In this document: positions 10,576 through 22,095 of the stretch, one piece after another | Position numbering within the stretch: position 1 is the stretch's first letter | How the letters are laid out: each line of letters begins with the position of its first letter | NCBI RefSeq assembly: GCF_031755915.1 | Contig: NC_083383.1 | Coordinates: 28,171,001 to 28,235,000 of the forward strand | DNA: 64,000 nucleotides | Reading direction: 5' to 3' | From: Ziziphus jujuba | Lineage: Eukaryota; Streptophyta; Magnoliopsida; Rosales; Rhamnaceae | Notes under the pieces: generated by a model | Told to the model about the DNA's origin: nothing | The model's input: the letters and a program-made list of their open reading frames with translations, nothing else | Databases searched by the model: none | Program-made: the position numbers and the translations under genes

Positions 10576-12559
10576 TCCCCCCACAAGCTAAAGGTTGGTG
10601 GAGCAACATTTAGCTTGGCCCAAAGTCGATGAAAATGAGCAGAGAGTAAGGGCTTGGTTAAGATATCAGCTACTTAATCAATTGTAGGAATGTATCAAAC
10701 CGTTAAATCACGTTTAACAACTTTGTCACAGACGAAGTTGACATCAACCTCGATATGTTTGGTATGCAGATGGAATACGGGATTGGCAGCAAGAGACCAA
10801 CTCCCATATTATCTCACCAAATAACCGGAATAGAAGGAGAGTAAATTTTGAGCTCACTTAGTAACTACTGTAACTAGGTGACTTCAGCGGCACCATGTGC
10901 AACCACCCGATATTCGGAATCCGTGCTTGAGCAAGCAACAACACTTTGTTTTTTTGAAGACCAAGAAACCAGGAAGTCACCAAGATACATGCAATAACCC
11001 CTAGTTGATTTTTTGTCATGTATGTTAGATGCTCAGTCGGCATCTATAAAAAGCCAGTGATTCGAAGATGCTTGGAAGGGCAATGTACAAGGCCAAAATT
11101 TTTGGATCTTTGCAAATAACGAAGGATCTGTTTACAAGTTGACCAATGGGCACCAATTGCTTTGTGCACAAATTGACTTAATTTATTTATAATGAAGGAA
11201 ATTTATGGTCTTGTAGTAGTTAAGTATTGTAACATACCAATAGTTTTTCGATATAAAAACACATCAGAAAAAGGATTTCTGACAACAGTACCAAGCTAGA
11301 CTAAGGAACTTGCAAGGGAGGGACTAATTTTGCATTCAAGCATATTGGTTCGACTCAACAATTCATTGATGTAGGCCGCTTAAGACATATGCATCCTCAA
11401 CCTAGTATGGTGCACTTCTATGCCAAAGAAATAGTTTACGAACCTAAACCTTTTAGAGAAAAGACTTTGTCCATTTTAGCAACAAATTGATTAAGATGCT
11501 ATGAATTGTTCCCTGTGATAAGTATATCATCAACATAGATTAAAATCCAACTAACACCAAGAGAGTAGTAAAGTAGAAATAAAGAGAAAACCATTTTAGA
11601 ATTAGAGATGCCCTAGTAAGACAAGGCTTGGCGTTATTGATCATACCATGCTCTTAGTGCCTGACAAAAACCATATAATGAACAATGTAATTTGCACACA
11701 GCCATAGGATTAGTAGGATCCATAAATCCCTCGGGTTGTTTCATATATACCTCTTCATGAAGGATACCCTCAAGAAAAACATTATTCACGTCAATTTGAC
11801 GAATGTCCCAATGGCAAGAAACGACAATAGAAAGCACGACCTATAGTTTGATGATCGGACTAAAAGTATTTTTGAAATCCAAACTGGGCTTTTTATGAAA
11901 ACCCTTAGCTACAAGCCGAGCTTCATGACAATAGATCCATATGGATTTCTCTTTAGCTCAAACACCTATTTGTTACAACTAATCTTTGAGAAGGATGAGA
12001 AGGCACCAGAGTCCAGGTATGGTTGTCCATTAACCAGCAAATTCAGTCTCCATGGCTCGTTTCCATTTGGGACAAAGACATGTTGAAGAAATAGATGAGG
12101 GTTCTATATATGGAGAGGCAGTTTGACTATTGTCATGAAAATCCCATCTTTAGCCCGAGCGATCATAGGATGTGTTGGTTATAATAAGCGAGACTTGCAT
12201 AAAGACAAAAAGACAACAGGACTAGTTTTAGAACCAGTATTGGGTGACATAAGAGAAGAAGATTGTCTATGCTCAGGGGATGGAGAAGTTTGACCTACTG
12301 TATTTCAAAGTATGCGCAAAGCCCATTGTATAGAATCTATCATACTAGGCAACGTTGAACCACAGTTGTCTTAAGTTGATTGTGGAGGTGTTGGACATAG
12401 AGTAGAAGGACAATCTTCATATTGTAATAATGAGGGAGAAGGCATGTTGGAGTGGGATTCAATCACAGCAGTTGTCAAGTCTCTAGACAAGGTTGAAGAG
12501 TTTCTACCTAAAGACCTTAAAGACAGCTCCAAAGTTACTGAAACCCCATGAAGCTTGTC
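10576..12559 (-). pseudogene. old copia: RNase H and RT remnants
   Basis: On the minus strand an RNase H segment with VSWSSKKQSVVACSST and DSEYR is readable near 10890-11000, followed by stops. Around 11634-11837 an RT segment carries IRQIDVNNVFLEGILHEEVY, KQPEGF and CKLHCSLYG, the region before the catalytic YVDD. The frames are interrupted throughout, so there is no functional product. Confidence 0.85.
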
Positions 12560-13038
12560 CTACAAGAAAGGTTGTGAGATAAGGACTAAAGTAGGGTTAA
12601 CAAAATGGGTCAAATTATTTTTGTGAAGATTAAGGCAAGCCCTTTTAAAAAAAGGATAACAATGCTTATTAAAAATAACATTTGAAGAGATGTAGATTTT
12701 ACTAGTTAAAAAACTTTGACTATAACCAATAAATGCACATCTTTCATAACGAAAACTAAATTTTTTTAAACGATAGGGATGAAGGAAAGGAAAGGACTCA
12801 CACCCAAAGCATTTCAAAAAAGAGTAATCAAGGTTTTTATTAAATGGTTTTGGTAGAGGAGTTTGAAAATTTAATATTTTTGTGGTAAGTCTGTTAATTA
12901 GAAAGGTGGCAGTAGAACATGCATTTCCACCAATGGTGAAATGGCATGGAGCTTTGAGCAACAGTGAGAGAGCGATTTTAGCTATATGACAATGTTTATG
13001 CTATACCCATCTGTTTTGATTCTGAGTATAAGGACATG
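12560..13038 (-). pseudogene. old copia: integrase C-terminal part
   Basis: A 133-residue frame (12560-12961) carries the integrase C-terminal landmarks PCHFTIGGNACSTATFLINR, FGCESFPFLHPY and the KFSFRYERCAFIGYS box. The sequence to 13038 still encodes the PYTQNQN segment. It is then cut by the solo LTR at 13039 and resumes at 15997. Confidence 0.85.
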
Positions 13039-15546
13039 TGTCAGGATCCGTCCAAGATCCCTTACCAGAACCCCAGACAAATCCTGATCCCAGAGAAACC
13101 CTACTAGACCCTCCAATGGAAAATCCAGTAGAACCTCCTCTAAGGGTTGAACTTACCACAATTTTCCTGCACTGAAAATACACTTCTATATATACCACCT
13201 TATTTCTCCCACCTTACTACAATTTACTTCCACAAGTTTGCAGGACTTCAAATAAATAACAGAGAACCAGTGCAGAATTAAATAAATAATCATTCAAATA
13301 GTATACAAAGCGTTATTAGTATAATTGAATATGAAATTTAATACAATACAAGATAAAAAGAAATAATACAAGATAGAAAGGAAAGGAAAAGCCTCTTGGA
13401 CTTTTAGCAACGAACCAAGACGTCAAGCTTGCTCCCGGACGATCAACGTCAACTAACCTGGGCCTAAGCGAATGGAATTTAAAAACGTGAGATGCTAATC
13501 ATCTCAGTGAGTGACCCAATCTACTATACAATAATAAAAATAAAAGGGTAAATAACTTAGTTAATTGATTAATAAGAAATAAGTAAATAAATAATAGGTA
13601 GTTAAAAATAATATTTTCCCTCAAAATCCTCATAATTCACTCAGTTGGAAAAGTTTCCTTTTTAAAACATTTTCGCAAAACCCAATATTTTATGCCCCAA
13701 AAATCTAGAAAATATTTAATTAATAATTTACAAATAAAAGACAATAAATTAATAATCCAAAAATTTTAGTGAGAAATAATTATAAAAAATAAGACTAATG
13801 ACAAATATTAAATTGGGAATAAAGTATTGTAAACAATTAATACAAAAATATAATAAAATTTACATTAACAAAAATGATCCAAGAAATATTTAAATAAAAA
13901 AAAACCAAATAATTAACAATAGAACTCAATTTTGAATACCAAAATAATTTAATTTATAAAATAGTATTAAAAACATTTTAATTTAAATAAAATTCTAAAA
14001 TATTGCATAACTAAAATCATGTCGTGAAAACCATACAATGCACCTACTATATACCAGTGGCGTCAACGGTACCCAGTGTCCCAAGCATCACCAGACAGGA
14101 GGTTAAAGAGAGAAACCAGCATACGGTTGCGTGGCGTCCCACAGCGCCGCTATAAACAGGCCTCCCGGCCATGGAGGGGCAGCCTACCCTCATCCGATGG
14201 CAACCACAGGACAACCCCATAATCACCTATGTGCTACTCACACCCACCTGCGCACTTACCACATCCACCTAAGCGCTAATCATATCCATGTATACAGAAC
14301 ACCAGTACGTGTATGGTGGATCTAAAAATCATAAAAGCAATATATTTATTTTCAAATCTCATAAATACCACCGGATTTATTCCATCCAATTAAACCCGTA
14401 AATTTTTCACAATTTCTTTATAAATCATCGTCATAAATCCATCGCATAAATTCCATCAATTTTAAATCTATCAATGAAATTAACAATAATTTAAAATAAA
14501 TATTCCTTCAATACCTCAAAACTCAAAATATAATTAAATCACATCAAAATTCCAAAATTCGTAAATCCATATAAGTGCATTTTTATTGCTTGAAATAAAC
14601 TCACAATAATTTCAACAATAAATCAAAAATGTTAAAATCATACTTGCTTTAAATATCAAATTTTCATAAAATGAATTTTTATAATTTATCAAAATCAAAA
14701 TATGCTTTAATGCACATATACATTTCAATTTATTCAAATTATGCGATCAAATTTCAAATATAATTTTACTAAACAATTAACACATGAAATATCATATTTT
14801 CAAATAATTAATTATCACAAAATATATATAATTAAACACCCAAAATTAAGTTTGAAGGTGGGTCACTCACCTCGAGCACGCAATCCAACCAAGATCCTCC
14901 ATAGGATCAATTCTACGACTCACACGTGCTCCTAGAATAACAATATTATACCGGGTTAAATAAATTAATATTTTATTTGGATAAATAATACCCGATACCC
15001 CAGGGGTTTAACATAAACGGTGTCCAAAATTCGTAAATAAGGTGTCTATGGAAAGCTAATGAAACGAGGATCATATTACTGACCTCCATTAGACTCAACT
15101 CGACCGGAGGTGGCTGGAAAGTGGACGGAAGGTTTCGGCCAAATTTCCATTTCTTCTATCCCACAAACGGCTAGGAATTTAGGCAAATGGAGGTTATTTT
15201 TGGAATCAGGGGTCAAAATCTAGGAGGAAGGACCAACCACGGGATCGATGGTCGTCGAAAAACCGAACAACCAACACCTCACTGACCACTGGCTTTGGGC
15301 GTCGATCCCGATGCATCCATCGGCCAACCGACTGGCGACTCGGCGCCCGGAATCTTCTAGCCGTGGGCCACCATGTTGTCCGACACGTGTAGCCGTGCAG
15401 CGGCAGGAATAGATGCAGCAGGGAGAGAGAGGGAGATTGACGGGAAGAAGAAATGAATAGAGAAGGAGAAGATGGAAGAAGAAGAAGAAGAAAGCAAGAA
15501 GAAGCCCGTGGGGGCATTTTCCCAACTGGGGGAAAAGGAAAAAAAA

Positions 15547-15578
<32 letters not shown>

Positions 15579-15996
15579 ATATATATATATAAAATAATAT
15601 TAAAATAATATAGTATTAAAAAAAACTTTGCAGATCCATAACTTGTAAACCATATATCTGTTTTGGGCGTGGCACGAGTCTATGAACTCGTATCGATGAG
15701 TACTTCACAACCGTGCATGAGTCAAAACTCAACTTTGCACGAACAAAAAGTCAACTCCAGCACCCCTTGAGCAGTTTGGACCTCAACTTGTTTTGCCCAT
15801 ATCTTTCAAACGGTAGCTCCATTTTCAACGTGCTACTAGTCTATGGACTCAGGTCAATGCATACTTTGCAACAATACCTCGGTCAAAGAGAAATTCCATC
15901 TAGATAAAAAGTCAAATTTTGACCTTTCTCGGCCAACGATAGTCAAACCCGGTCAACGTGTAAAAATTCCAATGTACTTTGGGATGGGGTGTTACA
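13039..15996. mobile_element. large solo LTR, copy 1 (gypsy-type, 2958 bp)
   Basis: It starts TGTCAGGATCCG, ends GGGGTGTTACA and is flanked by a perfect 5-bp target duplication ACATG (13034-13038 and 15997-16001). There is no second copy of the terminus inside and no pol motif in any frame, so it is best read as a solo LTR left by recombination. Removing it with one duplication copy makes the copia integrase continuous. Length, ends and the 'TGTAACACCCC' start on the minus strand suit long-LTR Ty3/gypsy families. It contains a W-box cluster near one end and short tandem repeats near 14226-14292. Assignment to gypsy is inferred from the ends only. Confidence 0.85.
15711..15960. promoter_or_regulatory. 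cluster of W-box cores in solo LTR copy 1
   Basis: About eight TTGAC cores (as TTGACC/T or their reverse AGTCAA/GGTCAA) occur within 250 bp. The related end of copy 2 has a similar set. WRKY factors bind TTGAC[CT], so this may have been a stress-response enhancer of the element. Confidence 0.45.
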
Positions 15997-16254
15997 ACAT
16001 GGGTGTTGAAAAATAATACAGAATTGTTGTAAAATTGGTTGGAAGGAACGAAATTCATCCCCCCAATTTGATTGAAAAATCTTTATTTTTTTGTTGATTA
16101 AATTTTCAACCATTTTTTTAAAATATAAGAATATGGTAGTAACTTTAGATTTTAACTTCATTGGAAAAATCCAAGAGAATAGAGAAAATTTATCAACAAA
16201 TAATAAATAATATTTGTAACCGTCGGGTGATTCAACTGGAGCAAATCCCCACAC
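15997..16254 (-). pseudogene. old copia: integrase core part
   Basis: The minus-strand frame carries the start of the integrase core (MWGFAPVESPDGYKYYLLFVDKFS region) and an FQSNWGDEF segment where the second catalytic Asp is expected. The usual D of 'SDxGGEF' appears as N, an inactivating change. The frame ends at the solo LTR junction. Confidence 0.85.
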
Positions 16255-17667
16255 ATTAGAAAATATTAATTCTAGGGGTTCTTTATTGATATTTTATGAT
16301 GGTGGTGCATACATCATTTTATTTTCTGCTAATTGACATGAAGTGCAAAAAGAGTCACATGAGTTACTAACAAAGAAATATTTGTTGCATTCAGATGCAA
16401 CTTTATTCATAATAAGAGAATTATGATGGCCTAAAAGATAGTGTCATAATTTATGCAAAGGAAACTGAGAACAAAAACATTTAAAAGGTCCAGAAATATT
16501 ATTGAAATGATAAATAAAATTTTTAGGATAAGCATTCAAATTTTTTGATAGCAGAACTTGATGGAGTCCTTGTTTAAGTAAGCCTTTCAGAAGAATCTTC
16601 TTTGTGTCATTGTCTTTCAAAAAAAAAAAAATTAGTTATCAAATTTCACTATAACATTGTTATCACTAGTTAATCTAGATATACTCAATAATTTTTTTTG
16701 TGATTTGTGGAACATAAAGCATTTGTTTAATTTAATTTTTCCAGCATTGGTATTAAGAAAAGAACATCTAGTATGAGAAATTTGCAAACCTTGTCAATTA
16801 CCAACTACAAGCTGGTCATTGCCGAAATATTCATTTCTTTTGGTTATGTTGGATGGATCGATGGTAATATAATTTGTAGTACCACTATCAAGTAATCAGT
16901 CTGGATTAGTAATAGCATCAAGGGACACATAAAATGCATTTGTGTTATTTGGGCTTTTGTAGGTATCATCAATCTATACAAGCATCGATCTACAAAATGA
17001 CCAGCAATCTCACATATTTGGCAAAAAATACGTGTATCAGAGTTACCAGATCTCCCACGGCCTCTACCACGTCCCTTGGTAGAATTTGCACCTCGGTTAG
17101 GTTGCTGTCCAAATGTATTTATACTATGATTTTGACCAATGTTCTGGCCAGAATTGTGGTAATGATTGGACTCAAGTTTCTTCGACTGGTTGTTAGCTAC
17201 ATGGGTAGAAAGAATGTCAAGTGGTGTAACATATTGAATTCGAACCTCTAGAGTCAAAAGTAGTGAGTGTACTTCCTATATCTCATGGTTGTATGGTTGG
17301 AGTTTATATTTGCGATAACGACATCATAATCAAGAGGTAAACCTCCAAGTAACTGCATAATGAAATCATCATCTGAGATAAACAAACCTGCCATTGCTAG
17401 AGAATCAACAATATTTTTCATCTTTAAGAAATTAGAGTTGATCGATAAAGAGTTTTTTTTTTTTTTTTTTTTTTTGTTGATTGAAATTGAATTTTTAATT
17501 GCATTATTTTGGCCTTTGATTCAATGCCAAAAAGATGCTCCAATGAGCTTCAAAGTTGATGGGAAGTAAAAGAGTTAAAGACTTTAGTTATCTGTGTTTT
17601 TATATCGGGTGAGATGGAAGGTAGAATCTATCCAACTAAGGCCTAATCAATTCTACACCACTAATGG
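16255..17667 (-). pseudogene. old copia: Gag, zinc knuckle and GAG-pre-integrase remnants
   Basis: In minus-strand order, the Gag middle region (17260-17667) has ISPDIKTQIT and SLEHLFGIES-like words with stops. A frame at 16844-17257 has GRGRGRSGNSD and a CCHC knuckle CQICEIAGHFVDRC. A GAG-pre-integrase remnant lies near 16440 (LGHHNS, with a stop in place of the preceding conserved residue). A T21 run at 17454-17475 interrupts Gag. Nothing is intact. Confidence 0.8.
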
Positions 17668-19230
17668 TAAGCTAAATCATGTAAAATTGTCAGGACCCAT
17701 CTAAAATCCCTCACAGGAATCCTAGATAAGTCCTGATCATAGGAAAACACTATCGAATTCTCTGCACAGACTTCAATATGCACCACCTTATTTCTCCCAC
17801 CTTACTACAATTTATTTTCACAAGTTTGCAGCACTTCAAATAAATAACAGGGAATCAATGCATAATTAAATAAATACATCCAACATGGTATACAAAGCAA
17901 TCATAAAATTCTAAGTATGATAGTTATTACAACATGAAGTAGAAAGAAATATTACAATATAGGAAATGAAGAAATGAAGGCTTTTCGAACTTTTAGAAAC
18001 AAACAAGTCAACGAAATTACCTTGGTTGATCAATGCCTACAACCTGAGCCTAAGGGAATGAAATTTAAAAACATGATATGCTAATCATGTCAGTGAATGA
18101 CCCAATCTACTATACAATGATAATAATAATATGATAGTAAAATAAACATGATGTAATTAATAATAAATAAGTAAATAAATAATAATTAGTTGAAAATAAT
18201 ATTTTTCTCTCAAAACCATCACCGTTCACTCAGTTGGAAATATTCCTCTTTTAAAACATTTTTTACAAAACCCAATATTTGCATACCTTAAAAACAAGAA
18301 ATAATTACTTAAATATATTACAAATAAAATGCAATAATTTAAAGATCTAAATTTATAATGAAAAATAAAAATAATTTTAATAACAATTAACAATTATTAA
18401 GTTGTAACACATTGTCATAAATAGGATAAAACAAATCACAATAAAATTTGTGTAAAAAATAATCAAAGAAATATTAAATAAATAAGTTGCAATAAATTTA
18501 GAATAAGATAAAATAAAATAAAATCATAAATAAGCTTGTATTAAAGAAATTTGGCACAAAACAAAAATAAACTCAATATATAAATTATAAAATTTATTAC
18601 TTAAATTAATGAAATAATCAAAGAAACATTTTAATTAATTTTAAACTTCAACTTGAATAGAAAATGAAATATAAATAAAATTCATGTTAAAACCTGGATT
18701 TAAAATAAATAATAAAAGCATGAATAAAATACATTTAAACAATCAATCTAAAATAAGTAGAATAAATCATTTAATTGATAAAAGAAATACTTAAATCAAT
18801 TTAAATATCTATTTGAAATAAATGGTAAAAAATATAACAAAATCCCTTTTAAATCATCAATTCAATTTAAATAGTAAAATCATGGTAAAATGCATTTTTA
18901 AAATATCAATTGAAATAAATGATAAAAACATCATTAAATATATTTTAATTTTCAATACTCCTTTAAAACATCCTTATTTTGAAAATCATATCGAAAAAAC
19001 CATTTGATGCACAAATTATTTACCAGTGGTATCCGATGGTATCCAGCGTCCCAAGTACTGCCTAACAGGGAGGTTAAAAAGAGAAACCGGCATACGGCCG
19101 CATAACGTCCCACAGCACCGCTGCTAACAAGCGTCCTGGCCATGGAGGGAGACGGCTATGGCCAATATCAAACTTGCCTATTTTCAGTCCGATGGCAACC
19201 ATAGGACAGCCCTATAAATAAACCTACGCA

Positions 19231-19290
19231 CTAATCATATCCACTTGCGTGCTAATCACATCCACCTGCACGCTAATCATATTAATATAT
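19231..19290. repeat. 21-bp tandem repeats inside solo LTR copy 2
   Basis: Units starting CTAATCAYATCCACYTGC repeat at 19231, 19252 and (partial) 19273. A more degenerate version is present in copy 1 near 14226-14292, so the array is a family trait. Confidence 0.6.
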
Positions 19291-20879
19291 ACTGTACAGA
19301 CTAAAAACTCGTAAATTATAAAATCAATATTTACTTCAAATACTACCGGGTTTATTTTATCCATTTAACCCATAATTTTCCACATTCCTTTTTGAATCAT
19401 CATCAAAAATCCATCGTTTAATTTCCATCAATTGCACCATAAATAAATCAAATCCGCAATATTCAAATACATAAATATATTCTTAAGCAAAATTTTAAAA
19501 CAATATCCTTAAATCCTCAAAATTCAAGATAAACAGATTTTCATTAAAATCACATATAAATTCACAAATGCATAAGTTTATATAAATACATTTTATTGAT
19601 AATAATAAATTCACAATTAAATTAAACAATAATTCAAATAAAATTAAATTCACAATTTCTTTAAAATTGAATTTCATAAAAATAAATTTTCCATAATTTA
19701 TCAAAATCAAAATATGCTTTTATGCACATATATATTTCAATTTATTCAAACTGTGGCATCAAAAATTCAATTAGCAATTCATTTAATATTGAACATACAA
19801 TAAGACTTTCAAATATTAAAATATCCCAAAAATATAATTAATTTAAACACTTGAAAATAATTTTTAAAGGTGGATCACTCATCTTGAGCACACGTATCAA
19901 TCAAGATCCTCCACACACAGGATCAGTCCCACCACTCACACGTGCTCCTAAAATATCAATATTACACAAGATCAATTAAATTAATATTTTATTCGGATAT
20001 ATTATACACAGGTACCCGGGGGAGCCAACATAAACGTTGTCCAAAATTCACAAACAATATACCAAATCAAAGCTTACAACGTAAGGATTACAGATCAAGT
20101 CTTACCTTCAGGAGATCGAACCTATAGTGGCCGGAATCTTGCCGGAAATGTTTCAGATTTAATGTCCTTGGATCTCATAAACCGCCATGAATTGAAGAAA
20201 ATCGACCTCGGATTTGGACTTAGGGAGGTCTAATTGGTGGAAAAGGGTAGGTGGGATCACCAGGAACTCACCGGAATTGTGTTTTCCGATGAGCTGCAGT
20301 GGCCACCGGTAAAGCCCACCGCGAATGGCGCATTCGGTGGCCAATGGCCGTAAAATTTGGTAAAGAGGTAGATCGGAGGATGAGTGTCTCAATAGAACTG
20401 GCAGTGTCAAAAATGGATGGTTGATTTGGGAAATATCAACTGAAAATATAATCAGCACCATCGATCGAAAAAACTCCGATCCGGGCGTGTGGGTGGCCGG
20501 TTGGCATTGGATTTTGGGTGACTGGTCGAAAATGGAAGGGTGGTGAGGGTGGTCAGGTGCACTTGGAAGAAAAATGGCCGGAGGTGGGTTAAACGGCAGT
20601 GGCTCTCTCTCTCCTTTTTCTCTCTCTTCTCTCACATGCTCCACATGCCTCCTTGTCCAGTTAAAAAGCCACCCATGGGTGACACTGTGCACTCACGAGA
20701 TTGGCTGAGAAAATGACATGTGGCACACACTATGCACACATTTTACACACGCACAAAATAATATAAAATAATATGGTATTAGAAAAACGTTACAGGTCCA
20801 TAACTTTTTAATCAAATGTCCAAATTAGGTGTGTCGCTAGTCTATGAACTCGTATCGATGAGTACTTTACAATCATATA

Positions 20880-21110
20880 AGAGTCAAAATAAAATTATAC
20901 AAAAAGCAAAAAGTCAAACTTGACACCCTCGGACAATTTGGACCGCAACTTGTCTTACTTTTTGACATGCTACTAATCTACAAACTCAGGATGACATTTA
21001 CTTTGCAACGATGTTTGGTCAATGCAAAATTCCATCTAGATTAAAAAGTCAAAATTTACCCCTCCTCGATCAATGGCGGTCAAACCCCATCAATCTTGGT
21101 CAACATAAAA
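20880..21110. promoter_or_regulatory. cluster of W-box cores in solo LTR copy 2
   Basis: Repeated AGTCAA/GGTCAA words (reverse TTGACT/TTGACC) occur in the same terminal position as in copy 1. Confidence 0.4.
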
Positions 21111-21152
21111 AAAATTCTAGTGTGCTTTGGAACGGGATATTATAACAATGGT

Positions 21153-21450
21153 TTATATTGTTTCATCATTATATGTAATGCTTGTAATAGTCATGAGTGA
21201 CAAAATCGGAAGACTTCCATCAATGAAATTTTCAAGATTACACCCAACATTCATTGGTAAAATTTGTGAACACCAGATAATATATTTATGTTGTTCCAAT
21301 TTGTAGAGAACAGAGAAATTAGCAGGGGTAATATCAGAAAAGGAAGGAATGATTGATGAAAGAATCACTGCAAAGGAGTTAGATGATGAAGTGCTATTTG
21401 GATCGAAAAAGAACTCATTAGAGTATCCTATAGGATAAGCTCTAATACCA
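21153..21450 (-). pseudogene. old copia: Gag N-terminus and PBS
   Basis: The minus-strand frame 21153-21368 includes KLEQHKYIIWCSQILPM and the ENFIDGS segment, the start of a copia Gag. At 21439-21450 the minus strand reads TGGTATTAGAGC, one change from the initiator-tRNA-Met PBS TGGTATCAGAGC, directly inside the right LTR. Confidence 0.88.
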
Positions 21451-21712
21451 TAAAAGGAAAACAGAGTATGAAAAATAAGGACTTTACCAGCTTTATATTG
21501 ATATTACGTATAAATACAAAAGAGTGGGTTATATCATAACCCTATATACATCTATCTGATATTACAACATCTCTATAATGATAAAGGTTAGCTTATCACA
21601 TATAGATTTACACAACATAAAAGGTCTTTCTTTGGTAGGATTACAATATCATTCAGCCTAGGACTAGGACTTATAAGGAGACTTATCAGCAAGAGTGATC
21701 GTTACTCTATCA
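21451..21712 (-). repeat. 5' LTR of the old copia element (right copy)
   Basis: 262 bp, TAAAAGGAAAACAGAG...TTACTCTATCA. The terminal TG has mutated to TA. It differs from the left LTR at many positions (roughly 85% identity by eye) and keeps a roughly 35-bp segment lost from that copy. Confidence 0.9.
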
Positions 21713-22095
21713 TATATAGACATCCCAAAAGTTGTCACCAAAGCCACCAAATCCATCACCCCCATCATATTATTCATCAAAGTATCGAACCCCCAATTCA
21801 GTATTCTATCAAACATTTTATAAAAGCTCTATTTGCCCTCTATTTTAAGATTTTCATCACTAAATTTAACTTTTATCAGTTGTTTGCTCTATATGATCTA
21901 TCTGAGACTTCACTTGGGCTTTATCATATGCTTCGTGCATGGTTTTCTTGGAGATGGCGTCTTTGGTCTTCTCCATTGCAGTTGCGATCTTGTGCTTGCA
22001 TTTTATACGGCCATCGTAGATAAGCTCTTTGGGACTTTTCCCATTTTCGTAACGACCAAGTTTTAGAAGAATAGAGGAAGAAGAAGAAGAAGAAG
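21713..22095 (-). pseudogene. duplicated LEA/TMEM205-like pseudogene, 5' part
   Basis: This continues the pseudogene interrupted at 10343. It aligns with about 26901-27460 of the intact gene. The minus-strand frame still reads LGRYENGKSPKELI and KCKHKIATAMEKTKDAISKK as in the intact protein. More than 200 bp of the LEA repeat region are missing, and the first exon's start and signal peptide region are absent. Frameshifts follow. It is a decayed partial copy. Confidence 0.85.

Larger units (their letters stand above)
17669..21147. mobile_element. large solo LTR, copy 2 (same family as 13039-15996)
   Basis: The body starts TGTCAGGACCCATC (17688) and ends TATTATAACA (21147). It can be followed alongside copy 1 in the same order: CCACCTTATTTCTCCCACC block, CCAGTGG...CCCAAG block, CTCACACGTGCTCC block and W-box end. 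The flanks ATGGT (17664-17668) and ATGGT (21148-21152) form a perfect 5-bp duplication if the 19 bp at 17669-17687 belong to the insertion. They have no counterpart in copy 1, so the exact left end is uncertain. No pol motifs were seen. It is about 500 bp longer than copy 1 and more diverged from consensus TG/CA ends. Confidence 0.78.
10344..21712 (-). mobile_element. old Ty1/copia element with two nested solo LTRs
   Basis: The LTRs are at 10344-10575 and 21451-21712, with PBS inside the right one and PPT inside the left one. Minus-strand remnants lie in copia order: Gag N-terminus (21153-21370), Gag middle (17260-17667), zinc knuckle (about 17010-17055), GAG-pre-integrase (about 16440), integrase (15997-16254 and 12560-13038), RT (11550-11850) and RNase H (10850-11045). 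All frames carry stops. Subtracting the two insertions leaves about 4.9 kb, normal for copia. The flanks CACAT (10339-10343) and TATAT (21713-21717) are a target duplication changed by two C-to-T transitions. The intact paralogue at about 26900 shows the continuous target. Confidence 0.92.

Noticed and set aside
13001..13198. 65-codon minus-strand open frame near the integrase remnant
   Set aside because: It runs across the solo LTR junction: its last residues are copia integrase and the rest is LTR sequence read by chance.
15206..15525. Two overlapping minus-strand frames of about 100 codons
   Set aside because: They lie in the GC-richer part of solo LTR copy 1, are low-complexity (Ser/Leu/Phe runs), and are not conserved as frames in copy 2.
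20159..20692. 177-codon minus-strand open frame
   Set aside because: It is inside solo LTR copy 2. The corresponding stretch of copy 1 has no matching frame and I see no domain; taken as chance.
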